From Arthrobacter sp. StoSoilB22 (GTDB taxonomy: Bacteria > Actinomycetota > Actinomycetes > Actinomycetales > Micrococcaceae): 64,000 bases of DNA. This document shows, piece after piece, positions 1-9,370 of the stretch (the first letter of the stretch is position 1; every line of letters starts with the position of its first letter). The stretch covers positions 1,364,001 through 1,428,000 of the forward strand of contig NZ_AP024652.1 in NCBI RefSeq assembly GCF_019977315.1. Direction: 5' to 3'. The notes under the pieces were generated by a model. That model was not told where the DNA came from. It ran no database searches and saw only the letters and a program-made list of their open reading frames with translations. The position numbers and the translations under genes were made by a program.

Positions 1-1
1 C

Positions 2-742
2 AACCGCCGCATCATCGAATCCTGGATGCGCGCAGGGGTAACCGTGGTGGACCCCGCCACCACGTGGATCGACGCCACCGTCACCCTTGACGAAGACGTC
101 CGCCTGCTGCCCAACACCCAACTGCACGGTGCCACCACTGTGGCGCGTGACGCCGTCGTGGGTCCCGATACGACGCTGACGGACGTGAACGTGGGTGAGG
201 GTGCGAAGGTGATCCGCACGCACGGATCCGGTTCCACGATTGGCGCCAAGGCGAGCGTGGGGCCTTTCACCTATCTGCGCCCCGGCACTGTCCTTGGCGA
301 GACCGGGAAGATCGGTGCGTTCTACGAAACCAAGAACGTCACCATTGGCCGCGGCTCCAAGCTGTCCCACCTGGGCTATGCCGGTGATGCTGAGATCGGC
401 GAAGACACCAACATCGGTTGCGGCAACATCACCGCCAACTACGACGGCGAGAAGAAGCACCGCACGGTGATCGGCTCGGGCGTCCGTACAGGTTCCAACA
501 CGGTCTTCGTAGCTCCCGTGACCGTGGGCGACGGAGCCTACAGCGGCGCCGGGGCCGTCATCCGCAAGGATGTTCCCGCGGGCGCACTGGCCCTGAGCCT
601 GGCCGCACAGCGGAACGCTGAAGGTTGGGTCGTTGCCAACCGTCCGGGCACAGACTCCGCAAAGCTGGCTGAGGCTGCGCACGAGCTGACGTCCGCCTCC
701 ACATCCTCACAATCCCCGGCAACCACAGAAGAGGGCAAATAG
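2..742 (+). CDS. glmU: Bifunctional N-acetylglucosamine-1-phosphate uridyltransferase / glucosamine-1-phosphate acetyltransferase, C-terminal part
   Basis: This is the 3' end of a gene that enters the window already in frame; 246 codons plus TAG are visible. The visible part is the left-handed beta-helix acetyltransferase half: hexapeptide-like repeats, then a segment with YLRPGT and [10 protein letters not shown], which is the typical GlmU acetyl-CoA/glucosamine-phosphate region. GlmU makes UDP-GlcNAc for peptidoglycan in the cytoplasm. The uridyltransferase half lies outside the window. The tail after about residue 215 is Ser/Thr/Ala-rich and probably disordered. The stop is 2 nt before the ATG of prs, so the two are probably co-transcribed, an order common in actinobacteria. 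Confidence 0.95.
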   Translation, partial: NRRIIESWMRAGVTVVDPATTWIDATVTLDEDVRLLPNTQLHGATTVARDAVVGPDTTLTDVNVGEGAKVIRTHGSGSTIGAKASVGPFTYLRPGTVLGETGKIGAFYETKNVTIGRGSKLSHLGYAGDAEIGEDTNIGCGNITANYDGEKKHRTVIGSGVRTGSNTVFVAPVTVGDGAYSGAGAVIRKDVPAGALALSLAAQRNAEGWVVANRPGTDSAKLAEAAHELTSASTSSQSPATTEEGK

Positions 743-744
743 GC

Positions 745-1725
745 ATGAGCGAAATTACCGCACACGGCGAGAAGAAACTGATTCTCGCCGCCGGAAGGGC
801 GCATCCGGAGCTGGCGCAGGAAATCGCGAAGGAGCTGGAGACCGAGCTCCTGCCGATCGACGCCTACGACTTCGCCAACGGGGAAATCTACGTCCGTTCG
901 GCCGAGAGCGTCCGTGGCACCGATGCCTTCGTCATCCAGGCCCACCCGGCTCCGTTGAACAACTGGCTGATGGAGCAGTTGATCATGATCGACTCCCTCA
1001 AGCGGGCCTCGGCCAAGAGGATCACGGTAGTTTCCCCGTTCTACCCTTACTCCCGCCAGGACAAGAAGGGCCGTGGCCGCGAGCCCATCTCCGCCCGCTT
1101 GGTTGCCGACCTCTACAAGACTGCCGGCGCGGACCGCATCATGTCCGTTGATCTGCACACCTCGCAGATCCAGGGCTTCTTCGACGGCCCCGTTGACCAC
1201 CTGATGGCCATCCCGCTGCTGGCTGACTACATCCGCACCAAGGTGGAAGCTGACAACATCACCGTTGTTTCCCCTGACACCGGCCGAGTCCGGGTTGCAG
1301 AGCAGTGGGCAGAGCGCCTGGGCGGTGCCCCGCTCGCGTTTGTTCACAAGAGCCGCGACCTCACCGTCCCCAATCAGGCCGTTTCCAAGACCGTTGTGGG
1401 CCAGGTTGAGGGCCGCACCTGCGTGCTGATCGACGACATGATCGACACCGGTGGAACCATCTCCGGCGCTGTCCAGGTGTTGAAGAACGCCGGCGCAAAG
1501 GACGTCATCATCGCCTGCACCCACGCAGTGTTCTCGGATCCCGCCGCGCAGCGCCTGGCAGATTCAGGTGCCCGTGAAGTTGTGGTCACCAACACCCTGC
1601 CCATCCCGGCTGAGAAGCGCTTCCCGTCGCTGACGGTGTTGTCGATCGCTCCCTTGATTGCGCGCGCCATTCGTGAAGTGTTCGACGACGGTTCGGTCAC
1701 CAGCCTGTTCGACGGCAAAGCCTAA
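745..1725 (+). CDS. prs: Ribose-phosphate pyrophosphokinase (PRPP synthetase)
   Basis: The 326-residue protein has the usual length of class I PRPP synthetases. It makes 5-phosphoribosyl-1-diphosphate from ribose 5-phosphate and ATP for nucleotide, His, Trp and NAD synthesis. Visible signatures are the flexible loop with PYSRQDKK, the metal/ATP motif DLHTSQIQGFF and the PRPP-binding loop VLIDDMIDTGGT near residue 230. It follows glmU with a 2-nt gap, and a strong intrinsic terminator lies 20 nt after its stop, so glmU-prs ends here. Assignment is secure. Confidence 0.98.
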   Translation: MSEITAHGEKKLILAAGRAHPELAQEIAKELETELLPIDAYDFANGEIYVRSAESVRGTDAFVIQAHPAPLNNWLMEQLIMIDSLKRASAKRITVVSPFYPYSRQDKKGRGREPISARLVADLYKTAGADRIMSVDLHTSQIQGFFDGPVDHLMAIPLLADYIRTKVEADNITVVSPDTGRVRVAEQWAERLGGAPLAFVHKSRDLTVPNQAVSKTVVGQVEGRTCVLIDDMIDTGGTISGAVQVLKNAGAKDVIIACTHAVFSDPAAQRLADSGAREVVVTNTLPIPAEKRFPSLTVLSIAPLIARAIREVFDDGSVTSLFDGKA

Positions 1726-1745
1726 CGCCGGACTGCTGACTTAAG

Positions 1746-1790
1746 CGGGCCATCTGCCGCCTTCGGGCGTGCGGGTGGCCCGTTTTCTTT
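1746..1790 (+). terminator. Intrinsic terminator of glmU-prs
   Basis: A 7-bp GC-rich stem (CGGGCCA at 1746-1752 pairing with TGGCCCG at 1776-1782) is directly followed by TTTTCTTT. The loop contains a second small GC hairpin. This is a textbook rho-independent terminator at the end of prs. Confidence 0.85.
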
Positions 1791-2044
1791 GGTCGTTTTC
1801 AGAAAGAGTGCGATCCGCTGCTAAACTTTTGGGGATACCTTGGCGAGGGAGAGCACATCCGGTCCGCATTATGTGGATCAGGGTTGCGGGTCTCCGTTAT
1901 CGACTGGGTCTGCATCTCCTTCAACACAGGCGGAACGGCTGCTCGGCGGCCGATCTCAGCTGGGCGTAGAAGGTCTCCAGACCTCCGCCCTTGCTGATAG
2001 ACCAGCCCGGACTTTCCGGGTGACACAGTAATCAAGGAGTACAC
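1791..2044 (+). other. Leader region of rplY
   Basis: About 250 bp with no convincing gene. I looked for a tRNA and found no T-loop or acceptor pairing. A short hairpin (CCCGGA 2006-2011, TCCGGG 2015-2020) lies just ahead of the ribosome-binding site AAGGAG at 2033-2038. The region must hold the rplY promoter, but I cannot place its -35/-10 with confidence (TAAACT at 1822-1827 is a weak -10 candidate). Confidence 0.4.
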
Positions 2045-2620
2045 ATGTCTGAGCAGAAGCTCACCGCAGAACTGCGCACCGAATTCGGCAAGGGTTTCGC
2101 CCGCCGTGCACGTATGGCCGGCCAGATCCCGGCTGTCATCTACGGTCACGGCGCAGAGCCGATCCACATCAACCTGCCGGGCCGTGCCACCACGCTGGCA
2201 GTGCGCGTTTCCAACGCCCTCCTCGCGATCGACGTCGACGGCGAGCAGCACCTCACGCTCGTCAAGGACATCCAGCGCGATCCCGTAAAGCAGATCATCG
2301 AGCACGTTGACCTCCAGACCGTGAAGGCCGGCGAGAAGGTTACCGTCGACATCGCCGTCCACGTTTCCGGTGAAGTTGCTCCGGGTGCCGTTGCCAGCCT
2401 CGAAGCCACCACGGTTTCCCTCGAAGCTGAAGCAACCCACGTTCCCACCGCCGTTGAGGTCAGCATCGAAGGCCTCAAGGCCGGCGAGAGCATCCACGCC
2501 TCTGACCTGGTCCTGCCGAAGGGTTCCACCCTGCTCACCGAAGGCGACACCCTGGTTGTCCGCATCGCTGAAGCCGCTGGCTCGGAAGAAGAAGAAGACA
2601 CGGAAGCTGCTGCCGAGTAG
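2045..2620 (+). CDS. rplY: 50S ribosomal protein L25, general stress protein Ctc type
   Basis: 191 residues. The N-terminal ~90 residues are the L25 domain that binds 5S rRNA; the rest is the TL5/CTC-type C-terminal beta domain found in longer L25 proteins, ending in an acidic tail rich in Glu. It acts in the central protuberance of the large ribosomal subunit. A strong ribosome-binding site (AAGGAG, 6-nt spacing) supports the ATG. It has its own terminator and is followed by pth, a neighbour pair conserved in actinobacteria. Confidence 0.96.
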   Translation: MSEQKLTAELRTEFGKGFARRARMAGQIPAVIYGHGAEPIHINLPGRATTLAVRVSNALLAIDVDGEQHLTLVKDIQRDPVKQIIEHVDLQTVKAGEKVTVDIAVHVSGEVAPGAVASLEATTVSLEAEATHVPTAVEVSIEGLKAGESIHASDLVLPKGSTLLTEGDTLVVRIAEAAGSEEEEDTEAAAE

Positions 2621-2650
2621 TCTTCTGACTGTTTGAGGCTTACGCCGTTC

Positions 2651-2690
2651 AGTGGCCGGGCACCCTTGGGTTCCCGGCCACTTTCTTCTT
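2651..2690 (+). terminator. Intrinsic terminator of rplY
   Basis: A perfect 10-bp stem (AGTGGCCGGG 2651-2660 with CCCGGCCACT 2673-2682) is followed by TTCTTCTTT. It lies 30 nt after the rplY stop and separates it from pth. Confidence 0.9.
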
Positions 2691-2738
2691 TGCCGTCCAC
2701 CGTTTCGGCTGAACCCGCACACACTCCTAGGATGAGAC

Positions 2739-3323
2739 ATGACTGACACTTGGCTGATTGTTGGCCTCGGCAACCCCGGCAGTGAGTACAGCAACAATCG
2801 GCACAATGTTGGCCAGATGGTGCTGGATGAACTTGCTTCCCGCATGGGTGGGAAGTTCAAGGTGCACAAAGCCCGGGCCCAGGTGGTTGAGGGGCGACTC
2901 GGTATCGGGGGTCCTCGCGTGGTGCTTGCCAAGCCCATGACGTACATGAACGTCTCTGGTGGACCCGTTGCAGGACTCTGCAACTTTTTTGACATTGCCC
3001 CGGACCATGTCATCGCAGTCCACGATGAGATTGATATCCCTTTTAACACAGTCAAGCTAAAACTTGGCGGTGGCGAGGGCGGCCACAATGGCCTGCGGGA
3101 CATTTCAAAAGCACTCGCCACCAAGGATTATCTGCGCGTCCGAGTAGGCGTTGGCCGGCCACCAGGACGGATGGAGACAGCCGATTACGTTCTCCGCGAT
3201 TTCGCTACCGCGGAGAAGAAGGAACTGCCGTTTCTCCTGGACGAGGCAGCTGACGCCGTTGAACTGCTCATGGACCAGGGCCTGCTCGCGGCGCAACAGA
3301 AGCACCACCCCGCCAAAGCTTGA
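2739..3323 (+). CDS. pth: Peptidyl-tRNA hydrolase
   Basis: 194 residues, the usual length for bacterial Pth. The enzyme releases tRNA from prematurely dropped peptidyl-tRNA. The N-terminus has GLGNPGSEY followed by NRHNVG, which contains the catalytic His near residue 22. The motif KPMTYMN and the segment VHDEIDIPF with the conserved Asp are also present. AGGA about 7 nt upstream supports the ATG. It follows rplY, as in many actinobacteria. Confidence 0.97.
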   Translation: MTDTWLIVGLGNPGSEYSNNRHNVGQMVLDELASRMGGKFKVHKARAQVVEGRLGIGGPRVVLAKPMTYMNVSGGPVAGLCNFFDIAPDHVIAVHDEIDIPFNTVKLKLGGGEGGHNGLRDISKALATKDYLRVRVGVGRPPGRMETADYVLRDFATAEKKELPFLLDEAADAVELLMDQGLLAAQQKHHPAKA

Positions 3324-3331
3324 GCAAATCT

Positions 3332-3353
3332 TGAGGAAAGCCTGAGGAAAGCC
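3332..3353 (+). repeat. 11-bp tandem duplication
   Basis: TGAGGAAAGCC occurs twice back to back just after the pth stop. It probably reflects local slippage. No function can be assigned. Confidence 0.6.
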
Positions 3354-3464
3354 TGACGGTCCCGAGGACCTTTAGCCCTACAAACTGCGGGCGCCCGACG
3401 GTAGTGTGCATGGTACGCAGGTAAGCGGTGGGGGACTACCGCGAATGTGTAGCTAAGGATGCGG

Positions 3465-6197
3465 ATGTCGGCGGAGTTGCTAAACAGGAGCGGTGGAGGC
3501 GCAGCGAGGGCTGCGGCTCCCGATCTGTTGGGCGGCCCAACAGACCGTCAAACATGGTCGCTGTTGGCCCGGAGCCACGATTTGTCCAAGGCGGGCAAGC
3601 ATCTGGAATCACCCGATTCCTACGGCGTGGTCCTCACGGGGGAGCGGGGGATCGGAAAGTCGGGCCTGGCGAGGGCCGTGGTGTCCTCACTCGGCCCCAA
3701 AGTCCACAGCCTCCAGCTGCGTAACACTGTAGCCAGCGGTCAGACCCCCTACGGATGCCTTGGCTTCCTGCTTGCCCGGCTGCCTTCGGGGGCCGTGGGT
3801 TCGCCCACCGGCATACTGCACGCGGTCACCAACCTGATCAGGTCAGAGGCCGCCGGCCGGGAGACCGTGTTCATCGTGGACAACGCCGGCGGCATGGATC
3901 CCATGAGCACCGGGGTGCTGCTGAACCTTATGGCTACCGGCACCGCAAAAGTCATCGCCACCGTCCAACGCGCCAGTGACCTCCCCGCCGATTTCCACCG
4001 GCTGGTCCTTGAAGGAGTGCTGGGCGAGGTTCATCTGAACACCCTCAGCGAGGAACAGACCAAACAGGTCCTCGGCTCGGTTCTTGGCCATTACGTTTCT
4101 TCAACCCTGGTGGGTTCACTGCACTCGGCAGTGGGCGGCAACCCTATGCTCCTGCATGCTCTTCTTGAGGAGCAGCGGCATTCGGGCAACCTGGTCCTCA
4201 ACGACTCCGTCTGGACACTGCGTGATCGGATCAATCTTGAGGGTGCCACGGTGGTGGAGGACTTTGTCCGTTCCAGGCTGGCGCGCGAACCGCAAGCCAG
4301 CAGGACCGTCGTCGAAATCCTGGCCTGCGCGCAGCGCGCAACGTTACTGGATCTTGCAGCGATCTTCGGCGCCGACGTCCTGGTGGACATGGAGGAGGCG
4401 GCACTGCTGACGATAGAAAAGACCGGTGAGCACTGGGTCTCGCTCCGGGACCCGTATGTAGGAGAAGTTGTCCGGGGTTGGCTGAGCACCCGCCGCATGC
4501 GTGAGCTGCGCCTGATGCTGCACGGTCCCAAAGAACCCGAGCTGCAGGCCTTGGCGCCGCAGGATCTCTTGAGCTATGCGGCATGGATGCACGCGTCCGA
4601 GGATGAGCCGGCGCCGTCGCCCGCGCATGCGCTTGCGGCCGGGCGGGCGGCGTTGGATGACTACGATCCCAACTTCGCTATCCAATGCACCCTGTCGTTG
4701 GACCCTCAGGACAGTGAATGGGTGCCCGGACAGCGTCTGAAGGCTGCGGCCTACCTTATGCTGGACCTGCCACTGCATGCGGCCCAGGCCCTGGATGAAG
4801 TGCCCGAATCCCGCATGAGTGCCTTGGACCCCTTGGAGTTCGCTGAAGTCACCGCAGCAAAATGCCAGGCAATGACGTGGATCGACGGACGGTCCGGTAT
4901 GGTGCCGGGAGTGATCGCCGCCGGCCTGGAGACGCTTGAATCCAAGGCCAAGGACTATCCCGTGCAAGCCATGGCAAAGGCGCGTAACCGCCTGCAGCTA
5001 TGTAATTACGAGTACAAAACCTTCACTGGTGAGTACGCCGCCATGATTGAGGACTTGGAAGCCGAGCAGGCCAAGGATTCCTCGGAGGACCCTGAACACT
5101 GGCTCAAATCCTCCTTCTTCCTGATTGAGGCCCGCTGCATGCTGGGCAGGGAACTGGAGGCGCAACAACTTGCTCGAACCGTTTCACGGCACTTGGGGGA
5201 CGTGGACCGCCCGGCACAGTTGGAGGAATCCTTCGCCAAGCATGCGTTCCTGGTGCTCCTGCTGTCCGGCCAATGGCGCAAATGTATCGAACTGATGCGC
5301 CGCACGCCCTCGGGCTCCTCACGCCTCCAATACAGGGGCGCGCTCACCGAACTGGGAATTGGGCTCGCATTCGCATACGCAGGTAAGCCAGCCAGCGCAA
5401 TTGAACCCCTGCGATCGGCCGTCGCCCAGCTCGAACTGCGGCCCAGTATGAACATGAACAAGGTTGCTTACGCAGCCACCGCTTTTGCCTATGCTCAATT
5501 GGGCAATTCCGTGGAGGCCGGCCGATACCTTGACTTGTTCCGCACCTGCAGGGGAGTGGGGACCTTCTTCTCCGAATCCGTGGCTGAGTTCTGTGCAGAG
5601 ATGGCCGGGCGCTGGATGGGAGACCCGGACGTGAAGCAACGTCTGCTGGCCCGGGTGCGGAACGACATGGAGCAGCAGCGGTTCACCACCGCCGGCATCA
5701 ACCTTTTTGGGGCCACAGTGGAAGGCACGGATGAGGAATACCGGCTGCTGGAAGACATTGCCGGCCGACGCCAAGGACCGTTGGCCAAGATCTCCGGTGA
5801 CCTTGCACGCGGCGCCCTGACGAAGAGCTCGCGCTCGCTGCTTGCGGCCGCAGACGCCGCAGCGGCACTGGATCTGCTGGTGGTTGAAGCCCGTTGCGTG
5901 GCCATGGCGCTTGACTTCGCCAGGGACGCCGGCGAGACCACGGCGGCCCGAACGGCACAACTGCGGCTCGAAAGGTTGGAGCATTCCGTGCCGGCGTTAC
6001 CGATCCAGCCACGCAGCGACGCGCCGGTATTGACCGAACGGGAACGCCAGATTGCTAAACTCGCGGGAAAGGGTGTCAGCAACCGCGAAATCGCGATGGA
6101 TATTGGGGTGTCTGTGCGAACTGTAGAAGGTCATCTGTACCAGGTGTTCACCAAGCTCGGCGTATCGTCTCGGGGCGAGCTCAATGGGCTGCTGTGA
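3465..6197 (+). CDS. Large LuxR-family ATP-binding transcriptional regulator (LAL type), first of three
   Basis: 910 residues. N-terminal P-loop NTPase: Walker A GERGIGKS at about residues 59-66, with a Walker-B-like FIVDNAGG near 140. A long alpha-helical, TPR-like middle follows. The last 60 residues form a LuxR/FixJ helix-turn-helix (LTERERQIAKLAGKG, then VSNREIA, VSVRTVEGH). This is the STAND-type LAL architecture; the ligand and targets are unknown. I chose ATG 3465 because AAGGA at 3455-3459 lies 5 nt upstream, whereas the ATG at 3459 overlaps that site. The next regulator begins 41 nt after the stop, so the two are probably one transcription unit. Walker B is weakened (DN instead of DD/DE), so ATP hydrolysis may be altered. 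Confidence 0.85.
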   Translation: MSAELLNRSGGGAARAAAPDLLGGPTDRQTWSLLARSHDLSKAGKHLESPDSYGVVLTGERGIGKSGLARAVVSSLGPKVHSLQLRNTVASGQTPYGCLGFLLARLPSGAVGSPTGILHAVTNLIRSEAAGRETVFIVDNAGGMDPMSTGVLLNLMATGTAKVIATVQRASDLPADFHRLVLEGVLGEVHLNTLSEEQTKQVLGSVLGHYVSSTLVGSLHSAVGGNPMLLHALLEEQRHSGNLVLNDSVWTLRDRINLEGATVVEDFVRSRLAREPQASRTVVEILACAQRATLLDLAAIFGADVLVDMEEAALLTIEKTGEHWVSLRDPYVGEVVRGWLSTRRMRELRLMLHGPKEPELQALAPQDLLSYAAWMHASEDEPAPSPAHALAAGRAALDDYDPNFAIQCTLSLDPQDSEWVPGQRLKAAAYLMLDLPLHAAQALDEVPESRMSALDPLEFAEVTAAKCQAMTWIDGRSGMVPGVIAAGLETLESKAKDYPVQAMAKARNRLQLCNYEYKTFTGEYAAMIEDLEAEQAKDSSEDPEHWLKSSFFLIEARCMLGRELEAQQLARTVSRHLGDVDRPAQLEESFAKHAFLVLLLSGQWRKCIELMRRTPSGSSRLQYRGALTELGIGLAFAYAGKPASAIEPLRSAVAQLELRPSMNMNKVAYAATAFAYAQLGNSVEAGRYLDLFRTCRGVGTFFSESVAEFCAEMAGRWMGDPDVKQRLLARVRNDMEQQRFTTAGINLFGATVEGTDEEYRLLEDIAGRRQGPLAKISGDLARGALTKSSRSLLAAADAAAALDLLVVEARCVAMALDFARDAGETTAARTAQLRLERLEHSVPALPIQPRSDAPVLTERERQIAKLAGKGVSNREIAMDIGVSVRTVEGHLYQVFTKLGVSSRGELNGLL

Positions 6198-6238
6198 ACT
6201 GCGGCGTGCAACTTCCGTAGCCCCGGCGCGGGTTGCCC

Positions 6239-8899
6239 ATGAGGGCTGAGCACCTTGTAGGCCGGGACGCGGAACTCGAACTGGCCATGGAGATCCTGAG
6301 GCAGGAAGGCGCCGGGGCTGTGCTTCTGGTTGCCGATTCCGGAATTGGCAAGACCGCCCTGGCAGCCGAAATCGCCGCCCGCCTGGCTGGGGAGATGGTG
6401 GTGATGCAGGTTCACGGGAGCCCTGCTTTGTCCGCGGTTCCCTATGGAGTCCTGGCTCCCTATCTCCTGGATCTTCCCGTGGAGCAGGCAACCTCGCCTG
6501 TGGCGATCCTGCGCGAGTTCTGGTCCCAGTTCGAGCAACGGCGTGGCGGGGAAGGTGCCCGCCTGCTGCTGATCGTGGACGATGCCCACGATCTCGATGA
6601 AGGTAGCACCCAGATTTTGGCCGAGCTGGTCACCGCCGGATGGGCGCGGCTGGTAGCCACCAGCAGGCCCAGGCCCGGCTTGCCTGCGGCGTTGCTGCAA
6701 CTCTGGTATGACGGATTGGCAGAGCGCTTGGAGCTCCATCCGCTGGATCAGGTCACTGTTACGGAGCTGGCGGAAAAGACCCTTGGGGGAGCGGTCATGT
6801 CCAGTGCGGCCGAAGCCCTGCACGCCATGTCCGAGGGCAACCCCTTGCTGCTTCACTGCCTCCTGGAGGACTCCAGGACTGACGGAAACCTGGTCCGTCG
6901 AAACGGAGTGTGGCTCCTGACCCGTGCACTTTCCGGGGGCGGGGAAAACCTTGCCGATGTAGTCCGAAACAGGGTCCTGCGTACCAGCGAAGCCGAACGG
7001 GAGGCGATGTACGTCATTGCCTTATCCGAGCCCGTCCCTGCCGCGGTGCTGGATACGCTGGTAGGCAGGGACACCGTACGGGCGTTGATGGATAACCGGC
7101 TTGTGGTCTCTGCCAACGGACCCGGCGGGCCCCTCAGGATGTGGCACCCCATGTACGGTGAGGCGCTCCGGCAGATCGTTTCGCCCGCCCGCAGCCTGCA
7201 GATCCGCCAGCGCATGGTGCAGCAATTTCCAGGAGAATCGTCCACGGAGGAGGGCCTGCTGCGCATGGTGGGCTGGGCCTTGGACTGTGGTGCCGACGTC
7301 GATGATGAACGGCTGCTGCAGGCAGCCTTCCTGGCCGCCAAGACGCTCCAGTACCCGCTGGCATTAGCGGCGGCTGCCAAGGTCCGCTCGGAGGAGTTGC
7401 GCCCGCGGGCACGCGCCGTCATGGCCATGGTCAAATACAACGACGGCGACTACCGCGGTGCCGTCCGACTGTTGGAGGAAGGCTCCGGGTTCCTGGATGC
7501 TGACGCGGCCGGCCCCGTGGGCGCAGGCCTGCTGTGGGCTGCCGCGCGCGCCGCCGCGGGAGACTCGCCGGCTGACATTGTGGCTGATGCCTGGGCCGCG
7601 GCAAAAGCCCTGATGGGTGAGCGGGAGTCGTCGGATTCTGTGCTCCAACGGGTCGAAGGGCACGTCCGGGCAGTGGAATTGGCGGTCCTGGCCAGTGACG
7701 GCCACTACGAGGAACTCCGCGAGGGCCTGGACCGGTTTGCCGAGAAGTTTGCAACGGATGGCCCCGATCTTGCCCTGAACCGGATATTCCTGCGTGCGAT
7801 GCAGTGCGAGCTGTTGACGGTGGAGGGCCAAGCCGTGGAGGCGCTGGATGCCGGGCGTGAAGCCTTGCTGCTGTTGGACGAGCACCACCATGAGATTCTC
7901 TACATCAGCGACTTCGTGCTGCTGCGCTACACGCTTGCCGCCTTGGAGGCCGGAGACTGGGAGGCAGCCGGGACTGCCCTGGACCGCTACGGTGCTGCCA
8001 CGGCCACGGGACTGATCTATTTTGGCGGTGATCTTGAGGCGCTCAAAGGCTTGTCATTGCTGCGTCAGGGCCGATTGGAGAAGGCCGAGGAACTGCTGAC
8101 GCCCGCCGTTGAGGCTCTCCGCATCAGGGACCCGCTGCAGCTGCGAAGCCTGGGAACGGCACTGGCCTTCTACGCGGCGGCCAGGTCCGGCAACGCATCG
8201 CTGGCCAGCCGACTGGAGAGCGAGCAGTGTGATGCGGCCGCCGGTGGTGCCTACGTTGAGGCCCTTGCGGAGCTGTTCCGCCTTGCTGGCGAGGAACTTC
8301 TCAGCAAGGGCACAGGGCTGCCGAAACTTAGTGGTCTACCGGAATCGGGTCATCTTCACCGGCTGCCGGGCATTCTGCTCCAAAACCTGGTCCTCAGGGC
8401 TGAAGCCGGGGACGTCCAGGCCTTGGAGTCAATCCAGGAAACGGCGGCGTCGATGGCAGGAAGCTGGGCAACCGGCTGGCAGTCACTGGCGGCGGCGCAG
8501 TTGCGCGGTGAGGGCGAAGGGCTGGTGAACGCAGGCAACCTCCTGGCAGCATCCGGGATGCCCGGGCCGGCCGCCGTAGCGTTCGACAAAGCGGCTGTGA
8601 CTTTCGATGCCGAAGGCAAACGCCCGGAAGCGCGACAGGCTGCGGTACTGCGGGATGTCAATGAGGCAACCCTGGGCGACGCCCTGGTCCACGACCCCCA
8701 AACCGAGGCGGACCGGTCTGTGCCACTGACCCGACGCGAGCAGGACATTGTGGCATTGGCTGTTTCGGGCCTGACCGACCGTCAAATTGCCGAGAAACTC
8801 ATGGTTTCGGTCCGGACCGTGGAAGGCCACTTGTACCGGAGCTACGCCAAACTGGGTATCCGCAGGCGGGAAGACCTGGGTGCTGCCGTCCGTCACTGA
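6239..8899 (+). CDS. Large LuxR-family ATP-binding transcriptional regulator (LAL type), second of three
   Basis: 886 residues from ATG 6239; a TTG 6 nt upstream is also possible, and no good ribosome-binding site decides between them. Walker A is ADSGIGKT near residues 32-39 and Walker B is LLIVDDAHDLD near 110-120. A helical repeat region follows, and the C-terminal LuxR helix-turn-helix contains LTRREQDIVALAVSG, LTDRQIA and VSVRTVEGH. It is clearly paralogous to its upstream neighbour, especially in the segment GNPLLLHCLLED, matching GNPMLLHALLEE there. Only 41 bp separate the two, implying co-expression. Effector and regulon are unknown. Confidence 0.85.
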   Translation: MRAEHLVGRDAELELAMEILRQEGAGAVLLVADSGIGKTALAAEIAARLAGEMVVMQVHGSPALSAVPYGVLAPYLLDLPVEQATSPVAILREFWSQFEQRRGGEGARLLLIVDDAHDLDEGSTQILAELVTAGWARLVATSRPRPGLPAALLQLWYDGLAERLELHPLDQVTVTELAEKTLGGAVMSSAAEALHAMSEGNPLLLHCLLEDSRTDGNLVRRNGVWLLTRALSGGGENLADVVRNRVLRTSEAEREAMYVIALSEPVPAAVLDTLVGRDTVRALMDNRLVVSANGPGGPLRMWHPMYGEALRQIVSPARSLQIRQRMVQQFPGESSTEEGLLRMVGWALDCGADVDDERLLQAAFLAAKTLQYPLALAAAAKVRSEELRPRARAVMAMVKYNDGDYRGAVRLLEEGSGFLDADAAGPVGAGLLWAAARAAAGDSPADIVADAWAAAKALMGERESSDSVLQRVEGHVRAVELAVLASDGHYEELREGLDRFAEKFATDGPDLALNRIFLRAMQCELLTVEGQAVEALDAGREALLLLDEHHHEILYISDFVLLRYTLAALEAGDWEAAGTALDRYGAATATGLIYFGGDLEALKGLSLLRQGRLEKAEELLTPAVEALRIRDPLQLRSLGTALAFYAAARSGNASLASRLESEQCDAAAGGAYVEALAELFRLAGEELLSKGTGLPKLSGLPESGHLHRLPGILLQNLVLRAEAGDVQALESIQETAASMAGSWATGWQSLAAAQLRGEGEGLVNAGNLLAASGMPGPAAVAFDKAAVTFDAEGKRPEARQAAVLRDVNEATLGDALVHDPQTEADRSVPLTRREQDIVALAVSGLTDRQIAEKLMVSVRTVEGHLYRSYAKLGIRRREDLGAAVRH

Positions 8900-8910
8900 C
8901 GACGCCGCCT

Positions 8911-9079
8911 GAGTACCTGCAAGATCGCCGTTAAAGCAGCTTCCCTTGGAATCGCGCGGGATTTAACCAATCAATGGAGTAATGCGCGGGTATTTCGTGT
9001 CGCAACCAAGTAGTGCCCTGTCCGGGGACTGAGTACAACAGAGTACCGGCGGGAAAAAAGGGGCCCACTTTTCGAGTAC
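8911..9079 (+). promoter_or_regulatory. Four GAGTAC copies upstream of the third regulator
   Basis: GAGTAC occurs at 8911, 9031, 9041 and 9074. The central pair is exactly 10 bp apart and the next copy 33 bp on, close to helical periodicity. By chance about 0.1 copy per strand would be expected in this gap. This could be a binding site for the LuxR-type regulators encoded beside it (inference). I saw no convincing gene in the 8900-9370 gap. Confidence 0.35.
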
Positions 9080-9204
9080 CAACTACTGATGTACGGCATG
9101 TTGCGCCCCGGCAGTATTGATCTTGGAAGAACGGTTCAGCCCCAAGCATCACCGGGATTCCGGAAATCGCATCACCCGCATCGGAGGTCTCTTGAGCCGA
9201 TGCT

Positions 9205-9296
9205 CCGGCCACCGAAAGGTGGTCCGGCCCTGTACGAAGCCGGCGGCGACAGAGTCTTCTGAGACCGAGACTCTCCCCCCAGCCGCCGCCGGCTTC
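9205..9296 (+). ncRNA. Two adjacent strong hairpins, possible structured leader RNA
   Basis: The first hairpin pairs CCGGCCACC (9205-9213) with GGTGGTCCGG (9218-9227) over a GAAA tetraloop, with one bulge. The second pairs a perfect 12-bp outer stem, 9236-9247 with 9285-9296, and nests an inner stem AGAGTC (9251-9256)/GACTCT (9269-9274). No U-tract follows (CTAGGACAGG), so it is not a clear terminator. It lies about 75 nt ahead of the third regulator's start, in the 5' leader position. It resembles no riboswitch I can recognise. Confidence 0.35.
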
Positions 9297-9370
9297 TAGG
9301 ACAGGGATCCGCGCACCGCGGAACCCAAAAACCCTTCCCGGATCATGGGACTGCTGCTATTGGAGTGTGC

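Noticed and set aside
1791..2044. Possible tRNA between prs and rplY
   Set aside because: No cloverleaf pairing or T-loop could be found.
8931..9212. 93-codon minus-strand frame in the gap before the third regulator
   Set aside because: No ribosome-binding site, no family likeness and weak GC3 bias; the gap looks regulatory.
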